Positions 26,176 to 35,700 of a DNA stretch of 64,000 nt are shown here, piece after piece. How positions within the stretch are numbered: position 1 is the first letter of the stretch; each line of letters begins with the position of its first letter. The translations under genes were made by a program, and so were the position numbers. The stretch comes from Holophagales bacterium (GTDB lineage Bacteria; Acidobacteriota; Thermoanaerobaculia; UBA5066), in contig JADJVF010000012.1 of the NCBI GenBank assembly GCA_016716705.1, forward strand, positions 1-64,000. Direction: 5' to 3'. The notes beneath the pieces are model-generated. The model was not told the DNA's origin. It ran no database searches and worked only from the letters and a program-made list of their open reading frames with translations.

Positions 26176-26619
26176 ATGGGCGAGCGCGTCGACTGGAACC
26201 GCTACTTCATGAACATCGCCGCCGAGGTGGCGAGCCGGTCCACCTGCCCCCGCAAGCACGTGGGCGCCGTCATCGTGCGCGACCGGAGGATCCTCTCCAC
26301 CGGCTACAACGGCTCGCTGAGGGGCCTGCCGCACTGCGACGAGGACGGTTGCCTCATGGAGGACGGGCACTGCATCGCGACGGTCCACGCCGAGGCGAAC
26401 GCGATCCTGCAGGCGGCGATGAACGGCGTGCGGATCGAGGGGGGCGAGATCTACACGACCGCTTCTCCCTGCTGGAACTGCTTCAAGCTGATCGGGAACG
26501 CCGGGCTCGTCGGGATCTACTTCTCGGAGTTCTACCGCGAGCCGCGGATCCTCGACTACGCGAAGCGGATGGGGATCCGCCTCGTCGACCTCGGGAACGG
26601 GGAAACGCTGACGGTCTAG
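26176..26619 (+). CDS. dCMP deaminase family protein
   Basis: This 147-residue zinc deaminase has the catalytic HAEAN (His71, Glu73) and PCWNC (Cys99, Cys102) motifs, and earlier segments (RKHVGAVIVRDRRILSTGYNG, LPHCDEDGC) diagnostic of dCMP/ComEB-type deaminases. It converts dCMP to dUMP to supply thymidylate synthesis. A competence role is sometimes assigned to ComEB but has no support here. It is divergent from the ketosynthase gene, and its TAG stop sits in a CTAG shared with the convergent gene at 26616. Confidence 0.88.
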   Translation: MGERVDWNRYFMNIAAEVASRSTCPRKHVGAVIVRDRRILSTGYNGSLRGLPHCDEDGCLMEDGHCIATVHAEANAILQAAMNGVRIEGGEIYTTASPCWNCFKLIGNAGLVGIYFSEFYREPRILDYAKRMGIRLVDLGNGETLTV

Positions 26620-27290
26620 CGCCCTGCCGCGACGCGTTCGACCCAGTCCTCGACGACGAGGCGCGCACCCGTGGAGACCTGCCGGAAGCGGCAGCCGAAG
26701 CCGGGCGGGTCGTCCCCGTGCCTCACGACGAGCGCCTCCCCGGTGATGAGCTTGCCGGAGGGGTCGTCCGGCAGGGAGAAGGAGACCTCGAGCCGCGCGC
26801 CGATCGGGTGGCGCTGGCCGGTCTCGACGTAGAAGCCGGTCCGCGAGAGGTTCACGAGGCGGACCTCGAAGGTCTCCCCGTCGCGCCAGAGGGTGACGGG
26901 GGCGTCGAGGGACACGCGCGTCTCGGTCCGTTCGACGATCGGGAGGAACCGCTTCACCTCGGCCAGGAACGTCGGCTCGTCGATCGGCTTCCTCAGGAAG
27001 TGGTTCGCGCCGGCGCGCCGGGCCTCGTCCTCCATCTGCATCGAGGTGAGGACGATGACGGGGATGTGCGACGTGACGGCCTCGGATTTCAGGATGCGGC
27101 AGGCCTGGATGCCGTTCATCTCGGGCATCTCGATGTCGAGGACGACGAGGTCGGGCTTCTCGGCGCGGGCCACGCGGATGGCCTCGAGGCCGGTCGAGGC
27201 GGTCAGGAGCTGGCACTCGGCGCGCGAGAGGAACGTGGCTTCCAGGTCGAGGAAGCTCCTCATGTCGTCGACGAGCAGGATCTTGTGCAT
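26616..27290 (-). CDS. Response regulator with receiver and PilZ domains
   Basis: This 224-residue protein has an N-terminal receiver domain (DD at 8-9, acceptor Asp in VVLDIEMPEMNG near residue 53, Lys in FLRKPID) and a C-terminal PilZ-like domain (VSLDAPVTLW, LVNLSRTGFYVETG, GFGCRFRQV). The canonical c-di-GMP RxxxR element is weak (only ERTETR precedes the domain), so nucleotide binding is uncertain. The pairing suggests that phosphorylation adjusts a motility or surface output. No kinase is adjacent. The start is the ATG giving MHKILLVDDM. Confidence 0.82.
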   Translation of the reverse strand: MHKILLVDDMRSFLDLEATFLSRAECQLLTASTGLEAIRVARAEKPDLVVLDIEMPEMNGIQACRILKSEAVTSHIPVIVLTSMQMEDEARRAGANHFLRKPIDEPTFLAEVKRFLPIVERTETRVSLDAPVTLWRDGETFEVRLVNLSRTGFYVETGQRHPIGARLEVSFSLPDDPSGKLITGEALVVRHGDDPPGFGCRFRQVSTGARLVVEDWVERVAAGR

Positions 27291-27331
27291 CGAAGCGGTA
27301 CGCCCTCGCTCTCCGGAGTTTACCCTCCGGC

Positions 27332-29209
27332 TCACCAGGCGAGGCGGAGGCCCGCGGCGAGGACCCGGCCCGGGAGAGGAACTCCCGGCACCTCCTCGTA
27401 GCGGACGTCCCCGAGGTTGTCGCCCTCGACGTAGATCTCGAGGAGGTTCCCCTCGAGGAGAGCGGTGCCGAGGCGGGCGTCGAGGAGGAGGACCCCCGCC
27501 TCGAACGACGGGCGGTCGAAGTACGAGAGGCGGGCGAGCGCCTCGACGCGGAAGGGGAGGCGGGCCTCGGCCAGGAGGTCCCACTTCACGCGGAGCGGGT
27601 CGAGGACGTAGCGCCCCTCGGTCGCGCCCGCCGCGGCCTGGAGCTCCTCGAGGTCGGCGGAATAGAACGCGGCGCGCAGCGCGAGCCCGGTCAGCGGGGT
27701 ACGCGCGAGGGCGGACGGGGCCAGGGAGACGGTCCCTTCCAGCCCTCGTGTGTCGACGGTCCTCAGGTTCGTCGCCCGGTAGGGCTCGGCAGGCGATGAC
27801 CGGACGAAGTCGATCAGGTCGGTCCCGTGGCGATGGAAGGCGACGGCGTCGACGGTCACCGCTCCGGCGTCCCACGCCAGCCCGGCCTCGACGTTGGTCG
27901 CCTTCTCGGGGCGCAGGTCCGGGTTCCCGATCGTCTGCGGGTCGACGTAGTAGAGCTCGGTGTACGTCGGGACGCGGAAGGCGGTGCCGACGGACGCCCG
28001 GGCCCTGATCCCCGCGCCGAGCGCGGCCCAGGCGGCGAGCTGGGGCGAGACCCTCGACCCGTAGTCGTCGGTGGAGTCGGCGCGCAGGCCGACGCGAAAC
28101 CCTCCGGCGGCGGGGGCCGCCGTCGAGAACGGCCGGCCGAGCTCCACGAAGGCGGCTCGGCGCCCCCGGGCGTGATCCCCCAGGTTCGTGGAGTCGATCG
28201 TGTCGCGCCCCGCCTCGGCCCCGACGGCGAGAGTCCCGCCGAGGAGCGGCCGGCGCGCCACGAGGCGGAACGTCGTCCGGTCCGTTTCGTGGACGTTGCG
28301 GTAGAAGCCCGGGTTCGACCTGTCGAGAATGAAGTCGTCCTGGTGACGGCGCACGGAGGCGGACGGAGCCAGCGACCAGCCGCCGCCGAGCAGGAGGTCC
28401 GCCGAGAGTCGAAGGCTGCGGGATTCCGTCGCCTCCTGCTGGTTCGGGTATCGCGTCCCGTAGAACGCATAGGCGCCGAACGCGCGGCTCGCGGTCCCGC
28501 CGGCGAGGGTGACGGGGCCGAGAGGCGTGTCGACCTGAAGGGAGGCGCGAAGCCCTTGCGTCGCGTGCTCGCGGTCGTTGCGGAAGCCGCTCGATTCGGA
28601 GCGGGCGCCGTCGACGGAAACCGTCACGCCGTCGGTGATCCTCGTCGCGAGGCGCAGGCTTCCCGCGTCGAGGGAGTGGGAGCCGTGGACGTACCGGCCC
28701 TCGACCTGGGCGCGGGCCTTCCCGAGGCCTCCCCCGCGCGTCACGATGTTGATGACGCCGCCGACCGCCTCCGAACCGTAGAGCGCGGAGGCGGTGCCGT
28801 AGAGCACCTCGATCCGCTCGATGGCGTCGGCGGGGACGTCGAGGTCCAGGGTGTGGTGGTTCGTCTGCGGGTCGTTCACCGGCTCGCCGTCGACGAGGAC
28901 GAGCGTGCCGTTGTAGTCGGCGCCGCGAAGGGAGACGTCGGCCTGGACCCCTTCCGGGCCGCGCCGCCTCACGTCGACCGACGGGAGGTAGCGGAGGAGC
29001 TCCGTCAGGGAGCGGGCCGGGAGGCGCTCTATCTCCTTTCGAGTCAGGACGGCGACCGTCACCGCCTCGGTCTCGACTCCCGCCCTCGAGGCGACGACGG
29101 CGACGTCCGCCTTCACGGGGGCCGGCGCCTTCTCTTCCTCGGGCAGCTGCCCGGCCGCGAGCGGTGCAACGAGAAGGAGGGCCACCGCGAATGGGAAGGG
29201 ACGGCTCAT
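27332..29209 (-). CDS. TonB-dependent outer-membrane receptor (BtuB-like)
   Basis: This 625-residue protein has a signal peptide, a plug domain (LTELLRYLPSVDVRRRG, SLRGADYNGTLVLVDGEPVND, YGTASALYGSEAVGGVINIVT) and a beta-barrel that ends in a C-terminal aromatic residue (LRLAW), as needed for barrel assembly. It imports a scarce ligand using TonB energy. The plug and the size are closest to the vitamin B12/siderophore group. B12 would suit the ornithine aminomutase encoded at 55760, but there is no cobalamin riboswitch in the 53 bases upstream, so the ligand is unproven. Confidence 0.88.
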   Translation of the reverse strand: MSRPFPFAVALLLVAPLAAGQLPEEEKAPAPVKADVAVVASRAGVETEAVTVAVLTRKEIERLPARSLTELLRYLPSVDVRRRGPEGVQADVSLRGADYNGTLVLVDGEPVNDPQTNHHTLDLDVPADAIERIEVLYGTASALYGSEAVGGVINIVTRGGGLGKARAQVEGRYVHGSHSLDAGSLRLATRITDGVTVSVDGARSESSGFRNDREHATQGLRASLQVDTPLGPVTLAGGTASRAFGAYAFYGTRYPNQQEATESRSLRLSADLLLGGGWSLAPSASVRRHQDDFILDRSNPGFYRNVHETDRTTFRLVARRPLLGGTLAVGAEAGRDTIDSTNLGDHARGRRAAFVELGRPFSTAAPAAGGFRVGLRADSTDDYGSRVSPQLAAWAALGAGIRARASVGTAFRVPTYTELYYVDPQTIGNPDLRPEKATNVEAGLAWDAGAVTVDAVAFHRHGTDLIDFVRSSPAEPYRATNLRTVDTRGLEGTVSLAPSALARTPLTGLALRAAFYSADLEELQAAAGATEGRYVLDPLRVKWDLLAEARLPFRVEALARLSYFDRPSFEAGVLLLDARLGTALLEGNLLEIYVEGDNLGDVRYEEVPGVPLPGRVLAAGLRLAW

Positions 29210-29262
29210 TCCGGCGGAGGATAGCCGGGCGGACGAGGCTGGGCCCGCGTTAGTCTTCGGCC

Positions 29263-29844
29263 ATGAGCGCTCCCCGTCTTGCCCCCGTCCTCGCGATCCT
29301 GGTCCTCGTCTTCGCGTCTCCGGCCGCCGCGGCGGAGAAACCGATGCCGCGCGTCGTTCTCGTCGAAGCCGACGGACCGGACGAGGAGCTCTCGGCGTTC
29401 GTCGCACGTTTCGAATCGGAGCTGTCCGACGCCGGGAAGCTCGCGTTCTCCGACGCGCGCCTCTCCGGGGCGACGCTCGGTGTGCTGGTGGCCGAGCCCG
29501 ACGGCGAAACGGGCCGCGCCTTCCGCGCGGAGTGGCCGGGGGAGACGTGGCTCGCCGTCTCCCTGTCGCCCTGCCGCGTCGAGGTCAGCCGAATGCGATA
29601 CACCGACACGACCCCCGAGGGCTACCGGGTCGAACGGGTCGTCCAGAACGTCCGGGTCGACTGCCCGACGTCGATCCGCCTCGTCGACGCGGTCACGGGG
29701 AAGGAAGGGAAGCCCCTCGCGGTCACCGGCACCGCGAGCTACCGGAGAAGCGAAGGGGACGAGGAGGAGTCGTCGGAGCTCGAAGGGACGCGCGACGCGG
29801 CGAGGAAGGCGGCGAAGAAGCTCGCTTCCCTGCTGAAGAAGTGA
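29263..29844 (+). CDS. Secreted protein of unknown function
   Basis: This 193-residue protein has a clear signal peptide (LAPVLAILVLVFASPAAAAE) and a compact mature domain with two cysteines (SPCRVE, VDCPTS) that could form a disulphide. Its C-terminus is lysine/alanine-rich and probably helical. I do not recognise the family. It is divergent from the TonB receptor gene, and a promoter could lie in the 53-base gap. Confidence 0.7.
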   Translation: MSAPRLAPVLAILVLVFASPAAAAEKPMPRVVLVEADGPDEELSAFVARFESELSDAGKLAFSDARLSGATLGVLVAEPDGETGRAFRAEWPGETWLAVSLSPCRVEVSRMRYTDTTPEGYRVERVVQNVRVDCPTSIRLVDAVTGKEGKPLAVTGTASYRRSEGDEEESSELEGTRDAARKAAKKLASLLKK

Positions 29845-29995
29845 CCGTTCGAACGTCCCGGATTCGGCGAACGCGGCTTCGTCTCGGCGGGGCTCCGGTT
29901 CTGAGACGACGTGTCGTGCGATCGGTATTCGCGTCTGCAGGACTATCCTTCCCTGTTCGGTCGCCCGGCACGTGGCGGCTGCGATGGGAAGTCTC

Positions 29996-30925
29996 ATGCG
30001 CATCGATCTCCTTCGGATCGTCCCCGTCCTCGTCCTCCTCCTGGTAACCAGGGGCGCGTACTCGCTCGACGTCGTGTCGCTCCCGGCGGGGACCGGAGTC
30101 GCCGCGCTGGCCGTGGCGGCCGACGGAACCGCCTGGTTCTCGGCGCAGTTCTCCGGCGCCGTCGGCCGCGTGAACCCGGCCGGGCGTGTCGAGATCTTCG
30201 AGTTCCCTTCGAGAGGCACCCAGCCGTTCGGGCTCGCCCTTCAGACCGATGGCACCGCCTGGGCCGCAGACCTTGCCGGCGAGCGCCTCGGGCGAGTAGG
30301 CCTCGACGGCAAGTTCACGGAAGTCCCGCTCTCGAGGGCGGGCGGCGAGCCGACGGGAATCGCGGTGGCCGGAGACGGCGTGGTCTGGTTCACGCTTCCC
30401 GCGGTGAACCGCGTGGGACGGAGGGCGGCCGATGGGACGGTCCGCGAGTTCGTCCTTCCCGAGGGGAGCGAGCCGACCGGGATCGCCGTCGACCGCGACG
30501 GCGTCGCGTGGGTCGTCGAACGGCGCGGGAACCGGATCGTGCGCATTACCGCGGAGGCGGAGCTCACCGCCTGGCCCATCTCGACGCCCAACGCCCAGCC
30601 TGATGCGGTGGCGCTCGCGCCGGACGGGAGCCTCTGGGTCACGTTGACGAACGTGAACCGGCTCCTGCACCTCTCGCCGGACGGATCGCAGAAGGAGTAC
30701 CGGGTCGAGGGAGCCCCGCTCGGGATCGCCGTCGGGAAGGATGGCGCCGTCTGGTTCGGTGCGCCCGGTGTCAGGAGGCTCTGCCGTCTCGATCCGGAGA
30801 CGAAGAAGACGACGTGGACGGAGCTCCCGGAAGCGCCGATGGCGGTCGCCGCCGGCCCCGACGGCTCGATCTGGGTCGCGCTCGGCTCCGGCGACAAGCT
30901 GGCGAGGGTCGTGCCGAAGGTCTGA
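29996..30925 (+). CDS. Exported beta-propeller protein (Vgb/NHL-like)
   Basis: This protein of about 309 residues has a signal peptide (LLRIVPVLVLLLVTRGAYS) and about six repeats of roughly 40 residues of the type PTGIAVDRDGVAWVVE...NRIVRIT, which are the blades of a virginiamycin-B-lyase-like propeller. Similarity to Vgb is common in exported proteins that have no antibiotic role. The catalytic His and Glu of true streptogramin lyase are not evident, so I do not assign lyase activity. The ATG at 29996 gives the cleanest signal peptide; GTG 29972 or ATG 29984 would add a few residues. Confidence 0.75.
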   Translation: MRIDLLRIVPVLVLLLVTRGAYSLDVVSLPAGTGVAALAVAADGTAWFSAQFSGAVGRVNPAGRVEIFEFPSRGTQPFGLALQTDGTAWAADLAGERLGRVGLDGKFTEVPLSRAGGEPTGIAVAGDGVVWFTLPAVNRVGRRAADGTVREFVLPEGSEPTGIAVDRDGVAWVVERRGNRIVRITAEAELTAWPISTPNAQPDAVALAPDGSLWVTLTNVNRLLHLSPDGSQKEYRVEGAPLGIAVGKDGAVWFGAPGVRRLCRLDPETKKTTWTELPEAPMAVAAGPDGSIWVALGSGDKLARVVPKV

Positions 30926-30965
30926 AACCGACAAGCCGGATTCCTGCTCTTCTTCCTTTGGCCCC

Positions 30966-30994
30966 TTGACAGGAGACCCTTCGGTCCCTAAATT
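30966..30994 (+). promoter_or_regulatory. Sigma-70-type promoter of the efflux operon
   Basis: TTGACA (30966-30971) and TAAATT (30989-30994) are separated by exactly 17 bases, in front of the TetR gene and the efflux genes that follow it. Confidence 0.75.
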
Positions 30995-30996
30995 AC

Positions 30997-31010
30997 CTAC
31001 CGGTCGGTAG
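30997..31010. promoter_or_regulatory. Probable TetR-family operator
   Basis: CTACCG-GT-CGGTAG is a 6-bp-arm palindrome placed directly after the -10 box, over the expected transcription start. Its sequence resembles known operators of TetR-type efflux repressors. Binding by the encoded TetR protein would block the promoter and give autoregulation. Confidence 0.7.
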
Positions 31011-31055
31011 CTCTTCTTGGTTACAAGGGGACGGCGGACCGGAGGTTCATTTCCG

Positions 31056-31667
31056 ATGCACGAACAACCAGGTGAAGTCTCTGTGCGGCAGAGGCTTATG
31101 GACTCCGCCGTGCTCCTCTTCACGAACCGGGGCTACGCGGCGACGTCTGTCCGTGAAATCGTCGAAATGGCCGGAGTCACGAAGCCGGCTCTCTACTACC
31201 ACTTCGACAGCAAGGAAGGGATCTACCTCGCGATTCTCGACGACCTCGTGAAGATCGCCGACGAGGGGATCGCCGCGAGCCGGGTCGCCAGCGGGACGGC
31301 GAGGGAGCGGCTCGAGGGGTTCCTCCTCGGGATCTACGGGCTCTTCGAGACGAAGAAGTCGTGGGTCCGGATGATCAACGCCGTCTTCTGGGGGCCGGCC
31401 CAGGGAGTCCCGCCGTTCGACTTCGAGACGTTCCACACGAAGCTGCGCTTCGTCATCTCGGAGATCGTCGGCGAGGGGATCGCCGCGGGCGAGCTCCGCG
31501 CCGCAGACCCCGACGACGTGACGCTCGCCCTCATGGGCGTCCTCTCGTTCAACATGGACCTCGACCTCGCGCACCCGGAGCTCGGCCTCGGCCGGGACGG
31601 ATTCCGCCGCGTGCTCGATCTCCTCTTCTCGGGCGTCGCCGCGCCCACCCTCACCTCCGCGCACTAG
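31056..31667 (+). CDS. TetR-family transcriptional repressor
   Basis: This 203-residue protein has an N-terminal helix-turn-helix (RQRLMDSAVLLFTNRGYAATSVREIV, then AGVTKPALYYHFDSKEG, each fitting the TetR pattern) and a variable all-helical ligand domain. It is the first gene before an RND adaptor and pump, 11 bases upstream of the adaptor start. The promoter in front carries a matching palindrome, so it very probably represses its own efflux operon and is released by a substrate of the pump. Confidence 0.9.
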   Translation: MHEQPGEVSVRQRLMDSAVLLFTNRGYAATSVREIVEMAGVTKPALYYHFDSKEGIYLAILDDLVKIADEGIAASRVASGTARERLEGFLLGIYGLFETKKSWVRMINAVFWGPAQGVPPFDFETFHTKLRFVISEIVGEGIAAGELRAADPDDVTLALMGVLSFNMDLDLAHPELGLGRDGFRRVLDLLFSGVAAPTLTSAH

Positions 31668-31678
31668 GAGACTTCGCG

Positions 31679-32794
31679 ATGAACCGCTCGACCTCCGCCC
31701 TCCTTCTGGGAACAGTCCTCACCCTCACACTCACACTCGCCGGCTGCGGGAAGACCGCCGACGGGAAAGCCTCCCCCGACGGAAGCCGGCCTCCCGTCGC
31801 CGTCGAGACCGCGAAGGCCGCCCCCTCCGACCTCGAGGAGGCCGTCGACGTCGTCGGCACCCTCACCGCGCGGAGCGAGGCCGAGGTGAAGACCGAGTAC
31901 TCGGGTACCGTCGCGGAGATCTTCGTGACGCAGTGGGTCCGCGTGAAGGCGGGGACCCCGCTGGCACGGCTCGACACCCGCGAGGCCGAGGCCGGGATGC
32001 AGGCCGCGCGGGCGGGCGCCCTCCAGGCCGAGGCCGGATCGAAGCGCGCCGCGCGCGAGCTCGACCGGTCGGTGAAGCTGAAGGAGGCCGGGCTCGCCAC
32101 GCAGCAGCAGCTCGACGAGGCGCGGTCCGCCGACGAGGCGGCCCGGGCCGCTTCCGAGGCGGCGAGGGCCCAGCTCGCGATGGCCGAAGCCCGCCTCGCC
32201 AAGGCCCTCATCCGGGCGCCGATCGACGGCATCGTCGCGCTCAGGAACGTGAACGTCGGCGACTACGTGGAGAACATGGGGAGCCCGGCGCCGATGTTCC
32301 GGATCGTCGACAACCGGATTCTCGAGCTGACGGCGAACGTCCCGTCGGCGCGGACCGAGGCGCTGAAGGTGGGGCAGCCCTTCGCCTTCACGAGCGACGC
32401 GCTCCCCGGCCGGACGTTCACCGGCAAGGTCTCGTTCATCAACCCGGCCGCCGACGAGGCGAGCCGGACGGTGAAGGTGAAGACCGAGGTGCCGAACCCA
32501 GACGAAACCCTCAAGGCGGGGCTCTTCGTGAAGGGGCGCATCGTGACCGGCCAGCGCGCGGGCGTCCTCGTCGTCCCGCGCTCGGCGCTCGTCTCCTGGG
32601 ACACCCTGACGGGGAAGGGCTCCGTCTTCGTCGTCGACGGAGGCGTCGCCAGGCGCGTCGACGTCGAGACGGGCGCGGCCCCCGGCGACCGCGTCGAGGT
32701 CGTGAAGGGGCTCGGGGCGGGGCAGGAGGTCGTGACCCGCGGCGGCTTCAACCTCCGCGAGGGCGACAAGGTCCTCGTCTCGAAGGAGGCCTGA
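31679..32794 (+). CDS. RND efflux periplasmic adaptor lipoprotein
   Basis: This 371-residue membrane fusion protein has a lipoprotein signal (TLTLTLAGC, Cys23), a biotinyl-lipoyl-like segment (VKTEYSGTVAEIFV and, after the coiled coil, IRAPIDGIVALRNVNVGDYV), an alpha-helical hairpin of about 80 residues rich in Ala/Glu/Arg, and beta-barrel and membrane-proximal domains. It bridges the inner-membrane pump and the outer-membrane factor. It follows the TetR gene and precedes the pump by 3 bases. Because the outer-membrane factor is fused to the pump here, this adaptor would have to fit around a covalently linked pair. Confidence 0.92.
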   Translation: MNRSTSALLLGTVLTLTLTLAGCGKTADGKASPDGSRPPVAVETAKAAPSDLEEAVDVVGTLTARSEAEVKTEYSGTVAEIFVTQWVRVKAGTPLARLDTREAEAGMQAARAGALQAEAGSKRAARELDRSVKLKEAGLATQQQLDEARSADEAARAASEAARAQLAMAEARLAKALIRAPIDGIVALRNVNVGDYVENMGSPAPMFRIVDNRILELTANVPSARTEALKVGQPFAFTSDALPGRTFTGKVSFINPAADEASRTVKVKTEVPNPDETLKAGLFVKGRIVTGQRAGVLVVPRSALVSWDTLTGKGSVFVVDGGVARRVDVETGAAPGDRVEVVKGLGAGQEVVTRGGFNLREGDKVLVSKEA

Positions 32795-32797
32795 GCC

Positions 32798-35700
32798 ATG
32801 TTCCTGTCCGACCTGTCCATCAAGAGGCCCGTCTTCGCGACGGTCCTCATGCTCGCCCTCGTCACGCTCGGGGTCTTCTCCTACCGCCGCCTCGCCATCG
32901 ACATGTTCCCCGACGTCGAGATCCCGGTCCTCTCCGTCATCACGCAGTTCCCCGGCGCCTCGCCCGAGACGGTCGAGCGCGAGGTGACGAAGAAGCTCGA
33001 GCAGGCGGTGAACCCGATCTCCGGCGTCAAGCACGTCTACTCGACGTCGCGCGAGGGGCTCTCGACGGTCATCGTCGAGTTCAACCTCGAGGTCAAGATC
33101 AACGACGCGGCGCAGGACGCGCGCTCGAAGATCTCGGCCATCCGCAACGACCTGCCGCAGGGGATCCAGGAGCCGGTCATCCAGAAGCTCGACATCGGCG
33201 GGATGGCGATCGTCTCCCTCGCGGTGCGCTCCGACCAGATGACCCCGCGCGAGCTGACGACGCTCGTCGACCGGAAGGTCAAGCGGCGCATCGAGAACCT
33301 CCCCGGCGTCGGGAAGGTGGACCTCGTCGGCGAGAGCAAGCGCGAGGTCGCCGTCGACCTCGACCCGTCGCGCCTCGACGCCCTCGGCCTCGGCGTCGAC
33401 GAGGTCGTCGCCGGGCTCTCGGGCGAGAACGTGAACACGCCCCTCGGCCGGCTCGACAGGGGCGGGCAGGAGATGCCGGTCCGCGTCTCGGGCAAGCCGA
33501 AGGAGGTCGCCGGCTTCCGGTCGATGGTCGTCGCGAGCCGCGGCGGCGTCGCCGTCACGCTCGGCGAGATCGCCGAGGTCAAGGACACGATCGAGGAGCG
33601 GCGCAAGCTCGCCCTCGTGAACGGCGTCCCGGCCGTCGCCATCGACGTCTTCAAGCAGAGCAAGGCGAACACGGTCGGGGTCGTCGAGGCGGTGACGAAG
33701 GAGATCGACAAGCTCCGGGGCGAGCTCCCGCCCTCCGTCGAGATCCAGCTCGTGCGGGACGGCTCCGTCATGATCAAGGAGTCCGTCCACGACGTGACGA
33801 ACACCCTGATCATCGGCGCGCTCCTGACGGTCTTCATCGTCTTCCTCTTCCTGAACTCCTGGCGCTCGACCGTCATCACGGGGCTGACGCTCCCGATCTC
33901 GGTCATCTCCTCGTTCATCGTCATGTACTTCCTCGGGATGACGCTGAACGTCATGACGCTCATGGCGCTCTCGCTCGCGATCGGGCTCCTCATCGACGAC
34001 GCGATCGTCGTGCGGGAGAACATCGTGAGGCACCTCGAGGAGGGGCAGGACCACATGACGGCGGCCCGCGTCGGCACCGCCGAGATCGGCCTCGCCGTCC
34101 TCGCGACGACGCTCTCCATCGTCGCCGTCTTCGTCCCGGTCGCCTTCATGAAGGGGATCATGGGGCGCTTCTTCTTCCAGTTCGGGATCACGGTCGCCTT
34201 CGCGGTCCTCGTCTCCCTCTTCGTCTCCTTCACCCTCGACCCGATGCTCTCCTCCCGCTGGGTCGACCCCGACGTCGAGCGGATCGGGAACCGGCACGCC
34301 GTGGCGCGCGCCCTCGACCGCTTCAACGACTGGTTCGACCGGACGGCGGACCGCTACAAGGGGCTCATCGCCTGGGCGCTCGACCACCGGAAGGCGGTCC
34401 TCGCGTTCGCGACGGTCGCCTTCGCGGCGGGGATCGGGCTCTTCGGGACGCTGCAGTCGGAGTTCATGGCGAACCCCGACCAGGCCGAGTTCCAGGTCAA
34501 GTTCAAGACGGCGCCCGACGCCTCGTTCGAGGAGACGCGCGGGCGGATGGAGGCGGTCCTCGCCGAGCTGAAGAAGATGCCGGAGGTGAAGTACACCTAC
34601 GCCTCGATCGGCGCCGGCGACATGGGGACCGTCCGCGACGCGCGCGTCTACGTGAAGCTCGTCGACAAGTCGGACCGGAAGAAGCACGCGAGCGTCCTCG
34701 CCGCCGAGGCGCGCAAGCGGATCGCCTCTGTCGCCGGGATCATCCCGTCGGTCGAGATGCAGAGCGACGAGTTCGCCGAGAAGCCCGTCATGGTCTCGAT
34801 CCGGGGCGAGGAGATCCCGCTCCTGAAGAAGTACGCCGCCGAGCTGAAGAAGGCCGTCTTCGGGATCCCCGGCATCGTCGACGTCGAGACGACGCTCGAG
34901 CTCGACCTCCCCGAGTACCGCCTCGTCGTCGACCGCGAGCGCGCGGCCGACGCCGGCCTCTCGACGCCGGCCATCGCCCGGACGGTCGGCGCCCTCGTCG
35001 GCGGCCAGGCCGTCACGACCTACGAGGACGAGGAGGGCGAGGCCGTCGACGTCCGCGTCCGCCTCCCGCTCGAGATGCGGCGCGACGTCGCCCAGATCGG
35101 GGACCTGAGGATCGCCGTCCCGCGCGCGAGCGGTGCGCCGGCGCTCGTCCCGCTCTCCGAGCTCGTCAAGGCGGAGCGGGCCACGACGCCGTCGGAGATC
35201 TCCCGGCGCGACCTCTCCCGCGAGGTCCTCCTGACCGCGAACCTCGACGGCCTGCCGCTCGGGACTGCGGCGGAGAAGATCAAGGAAGCGGCCGCGAAGA
35301 TCGACATGGCGCCGGGCTACCAGGTCTACTTCCCCGGCGAGGCCGAGCGGATGGAGGAGAGCTTCGGCTACATGGCCGAGGCGCTCCTCCTCGCCGTCGT
35401 CTTCGTCTACCTCATCCTCGCGGCGCAGTTCGAGTCGTTCATCGACCCGCTCTCGATCATGCTGTCGCTTCCGCTCTCGATCGTCGGCATGGCGGGGATG
35501 CTCGCCCTGACGGGCGACACGCTCAGCATCATGTCGCTCATCGGCCTCATCCTCCTGATGGGGCTCGTCACGAAGAACGCGATCCTCCTCGTCGACTACA
35601 CGAAGGTCCTCCGGAAGGGCGGCATGGAGCGGCGCGAGGCGCTCATCACGGCGGGCCGCACCCGGCTCCGGCCGATCATGATGACGACGCTCGCGATGAT

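Noticed and set aside
29210..29262. Cobalamin riboswitch upstream of the TonB receptor
   Set aside because: The gap to the next gene is only 53 bases and shows no B12-box-like sequence.
29996..30925. Streptogramin (virginiamycin B) lyase resistance gene
   Set aside because: Only the propeller repeats match; the lyase catalytic residues are not evident and the protein is exported.
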